From NCBI RefSeq assembly GCF_003626595.1, contig NZ_RBAK01000002.1, positions 186,001 to 250,000 on the forward strand: a stretch of 64,000 bases of DNA. Reading direction: 5' to 3'. Source of the stretch: Micromonospora endolithica (GTDB lineage: Bacteria > Actinomycetota > Actinomycetes > Mycobacteriales > Micromonosporaceae). Below the pieces are notes generated by a model. The model had not been told where the DNA came from. It saw only the letters and a program-made list of their open reading frames with translations, and made no database searches. Below are positions 1-7,858 of this stretch, piece after piece. The translations under genes and the position numbers were made by a program. Position 1 is the first letter of the stretch. Each line of letters opens with the position of its first letter.

Positions 1-201
1 GTCCCGCTGGCCGCCGCCGCCGTACTCCGGGTCCACGTCCATGCCGAGCAGCCCGGCCCGGCCGGCCTTGCGCCACACCTCCCGGTCGACGATCCCGTCG
101 GCCTCCCAGCGCTCGTGGTGCGGCACCGCCTCCCGGGCCAGGAACTCGCGGCACAGGTCCCGGAACTCGGCGTGGTCACGCTCGTAGAGATGCTGCTCCA
201 T
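1..201 (-). CDS. acyl-CoA dehydrogenase, N-terminal fragment (cut by window edge)
   Basis: The first 67 residues of a protein start at the ATG at 199-201 and run off the left edge of the window. The sequence opens MEQHLYERDHAEFRD and continues with REFLAREAVPHHERW and the glycine-rich GLLGMDVDPEYGG. This is the usual N-terminal helical domain of FAD-dependent acyl-CoA dehydrogenases, which oxidise acyl-CoA to enoyl-CoA in fatty-acid or branched-chain degradation. Substrate class cannot be told from this part, because the FAD-binding and catalytic glutamate regions lie outside the window. The frame stays open upstream of the ATG, but the family N-terminus fits the chosen start. Confidence 0.8.
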   Translation of the reverse strand, partial: MEQHLYERDHAEFRDLCREFLAREAVPHHERWEADGIVDREVWRKAGRAGLLGMDVDPEYGGGGQRD

Positions 202-367
202 GCCGGCAAGTGTGGCACCGCTCACGCCCCCTGCCCAGGGCCACCGTCCGGTGCCCGAGCCGGTCGATCCGGGCCAGGGTCACCGCGCACCATCCGGCCG
301 GCGACAGCGCCACCGGGTACGCAGCGCGCGCTCGTCGTCGTACCGCCGGCTCGCGGGCCCGGTCCGT

Positions 368-1015
368 TCACCGGCCATCGCCGCCCACCTCGGCCTTCGT
401 CTCGAACGTCGCACCGGTCGACGTGGCGTCACCGGTCGCCGCCGCTTCCTCGGGCTCTCGCGATGCGGTGGCGTCCCGGCCTGGCGATGCGACGGCGTCA
501 CCGCTCGGCGACACGGCGGTCTCCTGGCCCGGGCGACGGTCGGCCCGGCGGGCGCGGGCCAGCGACCGGCCGGCGACCGCCAGCACCACGGCCAGCACGA
601 CGCCGAACCCGACGGCGGTGGCGAACCAGTCGATGCCGGAGGCGAGCACCGCCAGGCCGCCGAAGAGCGGGACCCCGATCACGATGCCGGTCCAGGCGCC
701 CCGCCGCGCGGTCCGCACCTGCTCGGCCAGGTCGGCCGACTCCGCGCCCCGCCCGGCGTGCCCGGCCTCTCCCGACCCCGCCGCTCCCCTGCTCCGGGCC
801 GCCCGCCGCCGCTCCATCAGGTGCGTCAGTGGCGCGAACAGCCCCCACACCGCGCCCCACGTGCCGGCCCGGACGACGACCAGGCTCAGCGGCTCGTCCG
901 ATCGTTCGTACAGCTTGACCGGGAACCAGAGCAGGGTGGCCAGCAACGCGCAGGCCACGTAGACCCCGGGCGGGCCGAGCCGGATCGGGAAGAGATCACG
1001 CAGGGACCGTGCCAT
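368..1015 (-). CDS. membrane protein of unknown function
   Basis: 215 residues. A hydrophobic segment (about 17-33) is followed by another near residues 43-62, and two more lie around 108-125 and 132-150, so this is probably a four-helix membrane protein. The C-terminal 60 residues are polar and low-complexity, rich in Ala, Ser, Asp and Glu. I recognise no catalytic motif or named family. The start is the ATG at 1013-1015. It lies between the acyl-CoA dehydrogenase and udgX on the same strand but separated from both, so no operon is implied. Function unknown. Confidence 0.65.
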   Translation of the reverse strand: MARSLRDLFPIRLGPPGVYVACALLATLLWFPVKLYERSDEPLSLVVVRAGTWGAVWGLFAPLTHLMERRRAARSRGAAGSGEAGHAGRGAESADLAEQVRTARRGAWTGIVIGVPLFGGLAVLASGIDWFATAVGFGVVLAVVLAVAGRSLARARRADRRPGQETAVSPSGDAVASPGRDATASREPEEAAATGDATSTGATFETKAEVGGDGR

Positions 1016-1114
1016 GCGCCCGCGTTACCCGCCCCGCTCTCCGCCCACTCCTGTTCGGACCGTCCCGAGATCCCGGTCCACGGGTTGTGGATGCAGGCCG
1101 AAGATCCGCGCAAC

Positions 1115-1164
1115 TTCGGGGAAGATGTCCCCTCGTTCACGCCGAAGGCAGCAACTTCCCCGAA
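1115..1164. terminator. inverted repeat downstream of udgX
   Basis: TTCGGGGAAG (1115-1124) and CTTCCCCGAA (1155-1164) are perfect 10-base complements separated by 30 bases. The site lies in the 250-bp gap after the udgX stop at 1268 and before the membrane-protein start at 1015 (both on the minus strand). There is no T-run, so it could be a factor-dependent terminator or a regulatory hairpin. The rest of the gap shows no gene. Confidence 0.4.
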
Positions 1165-1267
1165 ACTGCCACCCGTCGCCGAGCGGGCCCCGGGTCGTGA
1201 CGGGCGCCGGTCGCCCGTTGGGGATGGCGTCGGGTCGCTGCCCCGGTCCGGGGTCCCGCGGGAACGG

Positions 1268-1966
1268 TCAGGCGAGAGCGCGGGCGGCCAGCGTCAGGTC
1301 GGCGACCAGCCCGTCGTACGCCGTGTCCTGGTCGTCGGCGCGCAGCACCGCGGACGGGTGGATGGTGGCCAGCAGGCGGGCCGGCGGTGCGTCGGCGGCC
1401 CGGCCGGCGCTGTCCACCGGCACCTCCCGGAAGTCCTCGGGGTGCTGGGCGGACGCCGGCCAGGGCAGCAGCTCGCCGCGCTGCCGGGTGACCCGGAAGG
1501 TCGGGCCGAGCAGCGCCTTCGCCGCGGTCGCCCCGAGCACCACCACGATCTCCGGGCGGAGCCGGGCGAACTCGGCGACCAGCCACGGGCGGCAGGCGAC
1601 GATGTGCACCCGGTCCGGCGTCTGGTGGATCCGCCGCTTGCCGCGCAGCTCGAAGCGGAAGTGCTTGACGGCGTTGGTCAGGTAGATCTGTCCGGGGTCC
1701 AGGCCGGCGTCGTCGACCGCCTTGCGCAGCAGCCGACCCGCCGGACCGACGAAGGGCAGCCCCTTCTGGTCCTCCATGTCACCGGGCTGCTCCCCCACGA
1801 ACACCACCCGGGCGCTCTCGTCGCCCCGGCCGAAGACGGTCTGCGAGGCGTCCCGGTACAGCTCGCAGCCCCGGCAGCCGGCCGCCGCCTCGCGCAACTC
1901 GGCGGTGGTGTCAGCCTGGGGCGGGATGAACTCCTGGGCACCGGGGGCGGTGTCGGTTTCGGCCAT
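1268..1966 (-). CDS. udgX: UdgX-type uracil-DNA glycosylase (family 4-like, Fe-S)
   Basis: 232 residues. The protein carries the family 4 uracil-DNA glycosylase motif GEQPGDMED (58-66), two early cysteines CRGC (31, 34), a third cysteine at 125 for the iron-sulfur cluster, and HPSAVL near the C-terminus. The loop KRRIH (110-114) is the hallmark of UdgX, in which the histidine (here His114) forms a covalent bond with the deoxyribose after uracil excision, leaving the protein crosslinked to DNA (established for the mycobacterial enzyme). The start is the ATG at 1964-1966. An in-frame extension upstream translates the 17-bp tandem repeat and is not part of the protein. No partner gene is adjacent. 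Confidence 0.9.
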   Translation of the reverse strand: MAETDTAPGAQEFIPPQADTTAELREAAAGCRGCELYRDASQTVFGRGDESARVVFVGEQPGDMEDQKGLPFVGPAGRLLRKAVDDAGLDPGQIYLTNAVKHFRFELRGKRRIHQTPDRVHIVACRPWLVAEFARLRPEIVVVLGATAAKALLGPTFRVTRQRGELLPWPASAQHPEDFREVPVDSAGRAADAPPARLLATIHPSAVLRADDQDTAYDGLVADLTLAARALA

Positions 1967-2002
1967 GACGACCGTTCTACCCCGTCCGCCCGCGCTCACG
2001 CC

Positions 2003-2104
2003 GACCCGCCACGCCCGTCGACCCGCCAGGCCCGTCGACCCGCCAGGCTCACCGACCCGCCACGCCCGTCGACCCGCCACGCCCGTCGACCCGCCCGGCC
2101 CGAC
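2003..2104. repeat. 17-bp tandem repeat, six units
   Basis: Six head-to-tail units of 17 bp start at 2003, 2020, 2037, 2054, 2071 and 2088. Consensus is GACCCGCCACGCCCGTC, with a SalI-like GTCGAC at most junctions. Units 1, 4 and 5 are identical; 2, 3 and 6 differ by one to a few bases. The array lies just upstream of udgX, 37 bp before its ATG, so it could affect the promoter. A looser repeat of CCCGACCGGGGCCGC follows at about 2098-2150. Confidence 0.85.
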
Positions 2105-2201
2105 CGGGGCCGCACGGACCCGCCAGAACCGCCGGGCCCGACCGGGGCCGCGCACGCCGGCCCCGACAGGCCAAACCGGGGGCCGTCAGACCCGGTCGGG
2201 G

Positions 2202-3542
2202 TCAGGCCGAGAAGCCGGTGGCGGCTCCCGGGCGTACGGCACGGGCGACCGCGTCGGCCAGCGGCGCCAGGTCGGCGTCGTCGAGCGTGCTGACGGTGAG
2301 CCGGACCGCCGGCTCCGCCCCGATCCGGTAGAGCGCACCCGGTGCCACCGCCCACCCGACGTCACGCAACGCGGTGACCACACGGGTCTCGTCGGGCACC
2401 GGCAGCCAGACGTTGATGCCGCTGCGACCGCGTGCCGGCACGCCCCGAGCGGCCAGCTCGGCGAGCAGGCCGGCGCGTCGCCGCTCATAGCTCCCCCCCG
2501 CGCGGCCCACCAGGTCGGTCACCCCGGGATCCGACCAGAGGGCCAGGACCAGCCGCTGCAACACCGTCGACACCCAGCCCGCGCCGACCCGCAGCCGGCC
2601 GGCCACCCGGGCCACCGTCGCCTCGTCGCCGGCCAGCACCGCGAGCCGCAGATCGGGCCCGAACGGCTTGCTCACCGACCGCACGAAGGCCCACGCCGGG
2701 GTCACCCCGGCGAGCGGACGCAACCGTACGCGGGCCAGCTCGGCGGCGTGGTCGTCCTCAATGACCAGCAGGTCCTTCCGCCCGGCGAGCAGTCCCCGCA
2801 GCCGATCGGCCCGTTCGGCGGACACCGCCGCACCGGTCGGGTTCTGCGCCCGGCTGGTGACCACCAGCGCCCGCGCCCCGAGAGCGAGCGCCGCCTCGAC
2901 CCCGGCCACGGTGGGACCGTCGTCGTCCACCGGCACGCCGATCGGTCGCAGCCCGAGCGCGGCGACCAGGTCGAGCAGGTTGGCCCAGCCCGGATCCTCC
3001 ACGGCGACCGCGTCACCGGGCCGCAGGTGCGCGGCGAGCAACCGCTCGATGCCGTCCAGCGCCCCGCCGGTGACGGTCAGCTCGTCGGCCGGCACACCGT
3101 CGGCGGACAGCCGTGCCCGGGCGGTCTCGGCGAGGGCGGGCAGGAGGGTGCTGTCGGCGTATCCCCTCGGGGGACCGATCCGCGCGGCCAGCGCGGCCAG
3201 GTGCGGACCCAGCGGTGGCAGCAGCCGGGGGTCGGGCTGGCCGAGGGACAGGTCCCGGACGCCCGGCGCGGACGGCGGCAACAGTGCCGACCGGCGGGCC
3301 GCCACCGGCGGACGCGGCCGGACCCGGGTGCCGTGCCGGCCGGCGGTGACGACCAGGCCGCGTTGGCGCAGCTCCTGGTAGGCGCGGGCGACGGTGGCCG
3401 GGCTGACGGCGAGGTCGGCGGCGAGGACCCGGACCGCCGGCAGGGCGGCTCCGGCGGCAAGGGCTCCGGTGCGGATGCCCGATTCGACGCTGGCCGAAAT
3501 CGCGGCCGACGTCGCTCCGGTGATCTGATAATGTGCTGCCAC
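2202..3542 (-). CDS. MocR-family (GntR-aminotransferase) transcriptional regulator
   Basis: 446 residues. Residues 5-75 form a GntR-type winged helix (SPATVARAYQELRQRGLV is the recognition-helix region). Residues 95-440 form a fold-type I aminotransferase-like domain that binds pyridoxal phosphate as effector. Visible PLP residues are NPTG (234-237), Asp263/264 and the Schiff-base lysine in SVSKPFG (Lys292). The N-terminus resembles PtsJ/PdxR-type regulators of vitamin B6 metabolism. Its start is the GTG at 3540-3542. It is divergent from an FMN/PLP-type split-barrel oxidase gene, with only 38 bp and one palindrome between, so it most likely controls that gene and itself. The ligand is inferred from the family. 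Confidence 0.88.
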   Translation of the reverse strand: MAAHYQITGATSAAISASVESGIRTGALAAGAALPAVRVLAADLAVSPATVARAYQELRQRGLVVTAGRHGTRVRPRPPVAARRSALLPPSAPGVRDLSLGQPDPRLLPPLGPHLAALAARIGPPRGYADSTLLPALAETARARLSADGVPADELTVTGGALDGIERLLAAHLRPGDAVAVEDPGWANLLDLVAALGLRPIGVPVDDDGPTVAGVEAALALGARALVVTSRAQNPTGAAVSAERADRLRGLLAGRKDLLVIEDDHAAELARVRLRPLAGVTPAWAFVRSVSKPFGPDLRLAVLAGDEATVARVAGRLRVGAGWVSTVLQRLVLALWSDPGVTDLVGRAGGSYERRRAGLLAELAARGVPARGRSGINVWLPVPDETRVVTALRDVGWAVAPGALYRIGAEPAVRLTVSTLDDADLAPLADAVARAVRPGAATGFSA

Positions 3543-3552
3543 AGTTTCAGTA

Positions 3553-3566
3553 TTGTACTAGAACAA
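3553..3566. promoter_or_regulatory. palindromic operator between mocR and oxidase-GNAT genes
   Basis: TTGTACTAGAACAA is an inverted repeat, TTGT-n-CTAG-n-ACAA, broken only by the two A positions flanking CTAG. It sits in the middle of the 38-bp gap between divergent starts (GTG 3542 on minus, ATG 3581 on plus), in an AT-rich patch unlike its surroundings. It probably overlaps both promoters and binds the MocR regulator. Both genes have leaders of at most about 30 bases, so one or both may be leaderless. Confidence 0.6.
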
Positions 3567-3580
3567 AGACGGGATGTCGC

Positions 3581-4825
3581 ATGTACCCTCCGACCCCCCG
3601 GACCACCGCCACCCGCTCCCGCGACCGGATGAGCTACGACGCGGCGGCGGCCCACGCCGTCCTCGACGAGGCCTACCACTGCGTGCTCGCCTTCACCGTC
3701 GACGGCGAGCCGCGGGCGCTGCCCACCCTGCACGTCCGCGTCGGCGACACGCTCTACGTGCACGGTTCCACCGGCAGCCGGCCGCTGCTGGCCGCCCGGG
3801 GCACCGGCCTGCCGGTCTGCGTGGCGGTCACCCTGCTCGACGGCCTCGTCTACGGCCGCTCGCAGTTCCACCACAGCGCCAACTACCGGTCGGTGGTCGC
3901 GCACGGCACCGCACACCTGGTCACCGACGACCGGGAGAAGACGGCCGTGCTGACCGCGCTGGTGGAGAAGACCGGCGCCGGCCGCAGCGCGGAGAGCCGC
4001 CCGCCGAGCCGGCGCGAGCTGGCCGAGACCGCCGTGCTGGCGCTGCCCCTGCGCGAGGTCTCGGTCCGGTCCCGCACCGGCGGCGTACGCGACGAGCCGA
4101 CCGACCTCGACCTGCCGCACTGGGCCGGCGTGGTGCCCCTGCGCCTCACCGCCGGCCTGCCCGAGCCGGACGCCGGAGTGGCCACCCCGGTTCCGGGTTA
4201 TCTGCGACCGGCCCGTTCGCCCTGGCTGGAACCGGCTGTCCGGCACGGCGAGCACGTGCTGCTGGAGCCGCTGGACCTCGCCCACGCCGAGGAACTCCAC
4301 ACCGCCACCGACGATCCGGAGGTCTGGCGTCACCTCGGCGGGCCGCAGCCGGTAGACGCCGCCGAGATGAGGGAGGCGGTGGCGGCCTCGCTCGCCGCCG
4401 CGCGCTCCGGCGAGCGGGTGCCCTGGGTGCAGCGCTGCGCGGTGACCGGCGCGGTGGTCGGCAGCACGTCCTTCTACGAGGTCGATCCCGAGCGGCGCTC
4501 GGTCGCCATCGGCTACACCTGGCTGGGCCGGCCCTGGTGGCGCACCGGCATCAACACCGAGGCGAAGCTGCTGCTGCTCACCCGGGCCTTCGACGAGCTG
4601 GGTGCGGTCCGCGTGGTCTGGCACACCGACATCCGCAACGAGCGCTCGCAGCGGGCCATCGCACGCCTGGGGGCCACCCGGGAGGGGGTGCTGCGGATGC
4701 ACCGGCAGCGGGCGGACGGCTCCTGGCGGGACACCGTGCAGTACGCGATGACCGTCGACGAGTGGCCGAACGCACAGGCCAGGCTGCGGGAAAGGCTTCG
4801 CTCCGCGGCCCCCGTGGCGTCATGA
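3581..4825 (+). CDS. fusion of pyridoxamine-phosphate-oxidase-like split barrel and GNAT acetyltransferase
   Basis: 414 residues in two parts. Residues 15-205 are an FMN-binding split barrel of the pyridoxamine 5'-phosphate oxidase-like group: the N-terminus MYPPTPRTTATRSRDRMSYD, YRSVVAHGTAHLV and the closing HWAGVVPLR are typical. Residues about 225-400 are a RimJ/RimL-type GNAT acetyltransferase (LEPLDLAHAEEL, RPWWRTGINTEAK, NERSQRAIARLGATREG). Each half is usually a separate protein. I chose the ATG at 3581 because MYPPTPR is the family N-terminus; an upstream in-frame ATG at 3533 lies inside mocR. The gene overlaps the next by ATGA. The substrates of both halves are unknown. Confidence 0.85.
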   Translation: MYPPTPRTTATRSRDRMSYDAAAAHAVLDEAYHCVLAFTVDGEPRALPTLHVRVGDTLYVHGSTGSRPLLAARGTGLPVCVAVTLLDGLVYGRSQFHHSANYRSVVAHGTAHLVTDDREKTAVLTALVEKTGAGRSAESRPPSRRELAETAVLALPLREVSVRSRTGGVRDEPTDLDLPHWAGVVPLRLTAGLPEPDAGVATPVPGYLRPARSPWLEPAVRHGEHVLLEPLDLAHAEELHTATDDPEVWRHLGGPQPVDAAEMREAVAASLAAARSGERVPWVQRCAVTGAVVGSTSFYEVDPERRSVAIGYTWLGRPWWRTGINTEAKLLLLTRAFDELGAVRVVWHTDIRNERSQRAIARLGATREGVLRMHRQRADGSWRDTVQYAMTVDEWPNAQARLRERLRSAAPVAS

Positions 4826-5490
4826 TGACCGGCGTGCTGGGCATCACCGACATCTGGACCTATGTGCTGGGCACCGTGGCGATCATCCTGTTGCCCGGGC
4901 CCAACTCGCTCTTCGTGCTCTCCACCGCCGCACGGCGGGGCGTGGCGACCGGCTACCGGGCCGCGGCCGGCGTCTTCGTCGGTGACTGGGTGCTGATGAT
5001 CCTGTCCGCCGCCGGGGTGGCGTCGTTGCTCCAGGCGTACCCGCCGCTCTTCCTGGTGATCAAGTACGCGGGCGCCGCGTACCTGGGCTGGGTCGGGCTG
5101 ACCATGCTCCGCGGGGCCTGGCGGCGCTGGCGGACCCGACACGACCCGAACACCCCGCGGCTCATCGACGCCGCCGAGCCGGCGGCGATGCGCAGCCCGT
5201 TCCGCAAGGCCCTGGTGATCAGCCTGCTCAACCCGAAGGCGATCCTGTTCTTCATCTCGTTCTTCATCCAGTTCGTCGACCCGGGTTACGCCTGGCCGGC
5301 GCTGTCGTTCCTGCTACTCGGGCTGATCGCGCAGGTCACCAGCGCGCTCTACCTGACCGTGTTGATCTTCGCGGGCACGTTCCTGGCGGCCCAGTTCCGC
5401 CAGCGCCGCCGCCTCGCCGCCGGTGCCACCACCGGGGTCGCCGCCCTGTTCCTCGGCTTCAGCGTCAAACTGGCCACCGCCAGCGTCTGA
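4822..5490 (+). CDS. LysE/LeuE-family amino-acid exporter
   Basis: 222 residues with about six membrane segments. The first helix ends in LLPGPNSLFVLSTAARRG, the LysE-family signature for amino-acid efflux, and the central SLLNPKAILFFISFF is the second family block. It resembles the LeuE branch (leucine and other neutral amino acids) more than LysE itself, but substrate is inferred. Its ATG at 4822 overlaps the stop of the oxidase-GNAT gene, so the two are almost certainly co-transcribed from the mocR-facing promoter. An ATG one codon later is equally possible. Confidence 0.88.
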   Translation: MMTGVLGITDIWTYVLGTVAIILLPGPNSLFVLSTAARRGVATGYRAAAGVFVGDWVLMILSAAGVASLLQAYPPLFLVIKYAGAAYLGWVGLTMLRGAWRRWRTRHDPNTPRLIDAAEPAAMRSPFRKALVISLLNPKAILFFISFFIQFVDPGYAWPALSFLLLGLIAQVTSALYLTVLIFAGTFLAAQFRQRRRLAAGATTGVAALFLGFSVKLATASV

Positions 5491-5637
5491 CCCCATCCAC
5501 CCGCGCCCCCGCGCCGCGCCGCGCCGGGCCAACACGCGACCGCCGCGCCCACGCCTGCCTTTTCACCGGCCGTCAGGGCTCACCGCATCGGCGGTCGGGG
5601 GCCGGCGGCAGCCGGTTTCGGCGATGGCGGCCGTGAT

Positions 5638-6567
5638 TCAGGTGCCGTCGCCGCCGCCACCCCCACCGCCGATACCGGCACCGCCAGCGGTGCCACCGAG
5701 GCCGTAGCCGGGCGCGACCGGTCGGTCGGGGTGCCGGCTGACGTGCGCCGACTCGCTGATGGTGGCGGACCAGTCGGCGTGGGCGGCCGCGGCGGCGTGC
5801 CGGTTGATCGCCATGCGCAGCCAGCCGTCGACGGTCGCCACCCAGTCCCGTCGGTCGGCGTCCGCGTGCCAGATCCGGAACCGGCTGATGCTCTGGTGGG
5901 TGATCCCGGCCAGGGCCAGCCGACGGTCCATCCAGAGGATCACCTCCAGTCCCGCCGGGTCAGCCACGAAGATCGTCTCCATCTCGGTGATCGGCCCGGC
6001 GTACAGCGGCGCCACCCAGAAACCCAACCGCTGGTGTACGGGCAGGGCCTGCTCCACCCCTGGCAGCCGGCTGTCCACCAGACCGGCCTGGCGCATGCTG
6101 AAGCCGAGGGTGTCCAGCGCGGTGAGGATGTGCGCCTGGGTGGGCAGCGGATGGACGAAGACCGGCACCATCGCACCCTGGTCGAGCGCGGGGTCGATCG
6201 CCACCTCGGTCCGCAGCCCGGTCCGCAGGCTGAGCAGCGGCACCCCGCCGAAGATGGTCACCGGGGTCTCCCAGGGCAGCGGGAACTCGAACGGGATCGT
6301 CCGGCCCTGCCGAGCCGGCAGCACGAAGCCGCCGGCCACCCGTACCTGGTGGAACTGCACCAGACGACGCGGCGCCTCCGGATCGTCCGGCTCGGCGGTG
6401 GCGACCAGGCCGAGCCGGATGTGCCGGACCGGCACCTCGACGGACCCGGCGGTGAGCGTGATCCGTCCGGGCAGGCGCAACCCCGGGCGGGTACTCGGGT
6501 TGGCCAGCGCGGTACGCACGGTCAGGCCGGTCCGGCCCGACTCCGGTGACACGCCGGTGAGCCGCAC
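5638..6567 (-). CDS. Spo0M-like sporulation-control (arrestin-fold) protein
   Basis: 309 residues. The first 200 residues follow the Spo0M pattern: GLTVRTALANPSTRPG, GRITLTAGSVEVPVRHIRLGLV, then FEFPLPWETPVT and LRTEVAIDPALDQG, which form two arrestin-like beta sandwiches. Spo0M in Bacillus influences sporulation and cell division; in actinomycetes the role is unclear. The C-terminal tail is glycine-rich (GGTAGGAGIGGGGGGGDG). The start is a GTG at 6565-6567. It is convergent with the LysE gene. The 226 bp upstream (6568-6793) hold GGACCGG-rich low-complexity sequence and no gene. Confidence 0.78.
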   Translation of the reverse strand: MRLTGVSPESGRTGLTVRTALANPSTRPGLRLPGRITLTAGSVEVPVRHIRLGLVATAEPDDPEAPRRLVQFHQVRVAGGFVLPARQGRTIPFEFPLPWETPVTIFGGVPLLSLRTGLRTEVAIDPALDQGAMVPVFVHPLPTQAHILTALDTLGFSMRQAGLVDSRLPGVEQALPVHQRLGFWVAPLYAGPITEMETIFVADPAGLEVILWMDRRLALAGITHQSISRFRIWHADADRRDWVATVDGWLRMAINRHAAAAAHADWSATISESAHVSRHPDRPVAPGYGLGGTAGGAGIGGGGGGGDGT

Positions 6568-6793
6568 GGCACCCCCTCCGTGGCGATCCGACGCCGCCGA
6601 CCGGCTGCCCAGCGGCTCGCGTCGACGCCGCCCCGGGGTTACCCCGTCAACACCGCCACAATCGCGTCACCCCTCCGCGCCGTCCACCCGAGAGTGATCG
6701 ACCAAACCGGCCGGACTGGACCGGAACAGGCCGGGACCGGACCCCGGACTGGGACCGGACGGGGGCGCGGGGCCCGGTTCCCAGGGCGTCGGA

Positions 6794-7858
6794 TCAGCGC
6801 AGGCGGCGGCCCCTCGGTACGGGATCCGTCTCGTCGTCGAACTCACCGATGACCTCCTCGAGCAGGTCCTCCAGTGCGACGAACCCGATCGGCCGGGCCG
6901 GGCCGCCGCCGTTGCGGACCAGCGCCAACTGCGACTGGCGGGCCCGCATCGCGGCGACCGCCTCGCTGACGGTGGCCGCCGCCGGGAGCGTGAAGGCGCT
7001 CGTCATCAGGTCGCCGGCGGTGGCCTCGGGCCGGGTCGCGGTGGCCCGCACCGCCTCGCGTACGTGGACGAGGCCGCAGACGTCTCCGGCGGCGTCCAGC
7101 ACCGCCAGGCGGGAACGTCCGCTGTCCCGGCTGACCTGCTCCACCCGGGCCGCGTCGTCGTCGCGGCGTACCGTCACCATCTCGCGGAACGGCTCCATCA
7201 CCTGGGCGACGGTGGTGCCCTGCAACTCCAGCATGCTGGTCAGCAGCCGGTGCTGCTCGATGCCGAGGGTCCCGTGTTCGCGGGACTGCTCCAGCAGGAT
7301 GCGCAACTCGTCCGGGCCGTGCACCTGGGCGAGCTGGTCCTGCGGGTTGACCTTGACCAGTCGCAGGATGCCGTTGGCCAGCGCGTTGAGGGCGGACAGC
7401 ACCGGACGGGCCAGCCAGGCGAACGCCCGGAACGGCAGCGCCAGCAGCATCGCCGAGCGCTCCGGGTCGGTGATCGCCCAGGACTTCGGGGCCATCTCGC
7501 CGACCACCAGGTGCAGGAACGTCACCAGGCTCAGGGCGAACACCAGCGCGATCACGTGACTCGCCGCGTCCGGCAGCCCCACCGCGTGCAGCAGCGGGCT
7601 GAGCAGGTGCTCGATCGCCGGTTCGGCGAGCGCGCCGAGGCCCAGGGTGCACAGCGTGATGCCGAGCTGCGCGCCGGCCAGCATCAGGGAGAGTTCCCGG
7701 ACCCCGTCCAGGGCCGCCTTCGCCGCCCGGCCACCGCCGGACGCCGCCTGTTCCAGCCGGTAGCGCTTGCTGGCGATCAGGGCGAACTCGGCCGCCACGA
7801 AGAATCCGTTGAGGGCGAGCAGGACCACCGAGGTGAGCAGTGCGATGCCCGGGCTCAT
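6794..7858 (-). CDS. CNNM/CorC-type hemolysin-family membrane protein, short form
   Basis: 354 residues. The N-terminal half is a CNNM (DUF21) transmembrane domain with the opening LALNGFFVAAEFALIASKR and GELAPKS-like VVGEMAPKSWAI. Residues about 215-340 form a CBS pair (VTVRRDDDAARVEQVSRDSGRSRLAVL; PIGFVALEDLLEEVIGEF). It lacks the C-terminal CorC_HlyC domain that its neighbour has. The family is linked to divalent cation, mainly Mg2+, export. The ATG at 7856-7858 overlaps the stop of the upstream paralogue by 4 bp, so the two are translationally coupled and probably act together. Confidence 0.88.
   Translation of the reverse strand: MSPGIALLTSVVLLALNGFFVAAEFALIASKRYRLEQAASGGGRAAKAALDGVRELSLMLAGAQLGITLCTLGLGALAEPAIEHLLSPLLHAVGLPDAASHVIALVFALSLVTFLHLVVGEMAPKSWAITDPERSAMLLALPFRAFAWLARPVLSALNALANGILRLVKVNPQDQLAQVHGPDELRILLEQSREHGTLGIEQHRLLTSMLELQGTTVAQVMEPFREMVTVRRDDDAARVEQVSRDSGRSRLAVLDAAGDVCGLVHVREAVRATATRPEATAGDLMTSAFTLPAAATVSEAVAAMRARQSQLALVRNGGGPARPIGFVALEDLLEEVIGEFDDETDPVPRGRRLR

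Noticed and set aside
2003..2104. CRISPR-like array
   Set aside because: Units are directly adjacent with no spacers, so it is a minisatellite.
1967..2155. N-terminal extension of udgX by 63 codons
   Set aside because: It translates the 17-bp tandem repeat into a repeated GRRAWRV-type peptide; the family start MAETD... fits better.
200..2293. Very long plus-strand open frames opposite the membrane-protein and udgX genes
   Set aside because: In DNA this GC-rich, reverse frames stay open by chance. They are Arg/Pro/Gly-rich with no recognisable domain, while the minus strand has clear genes.
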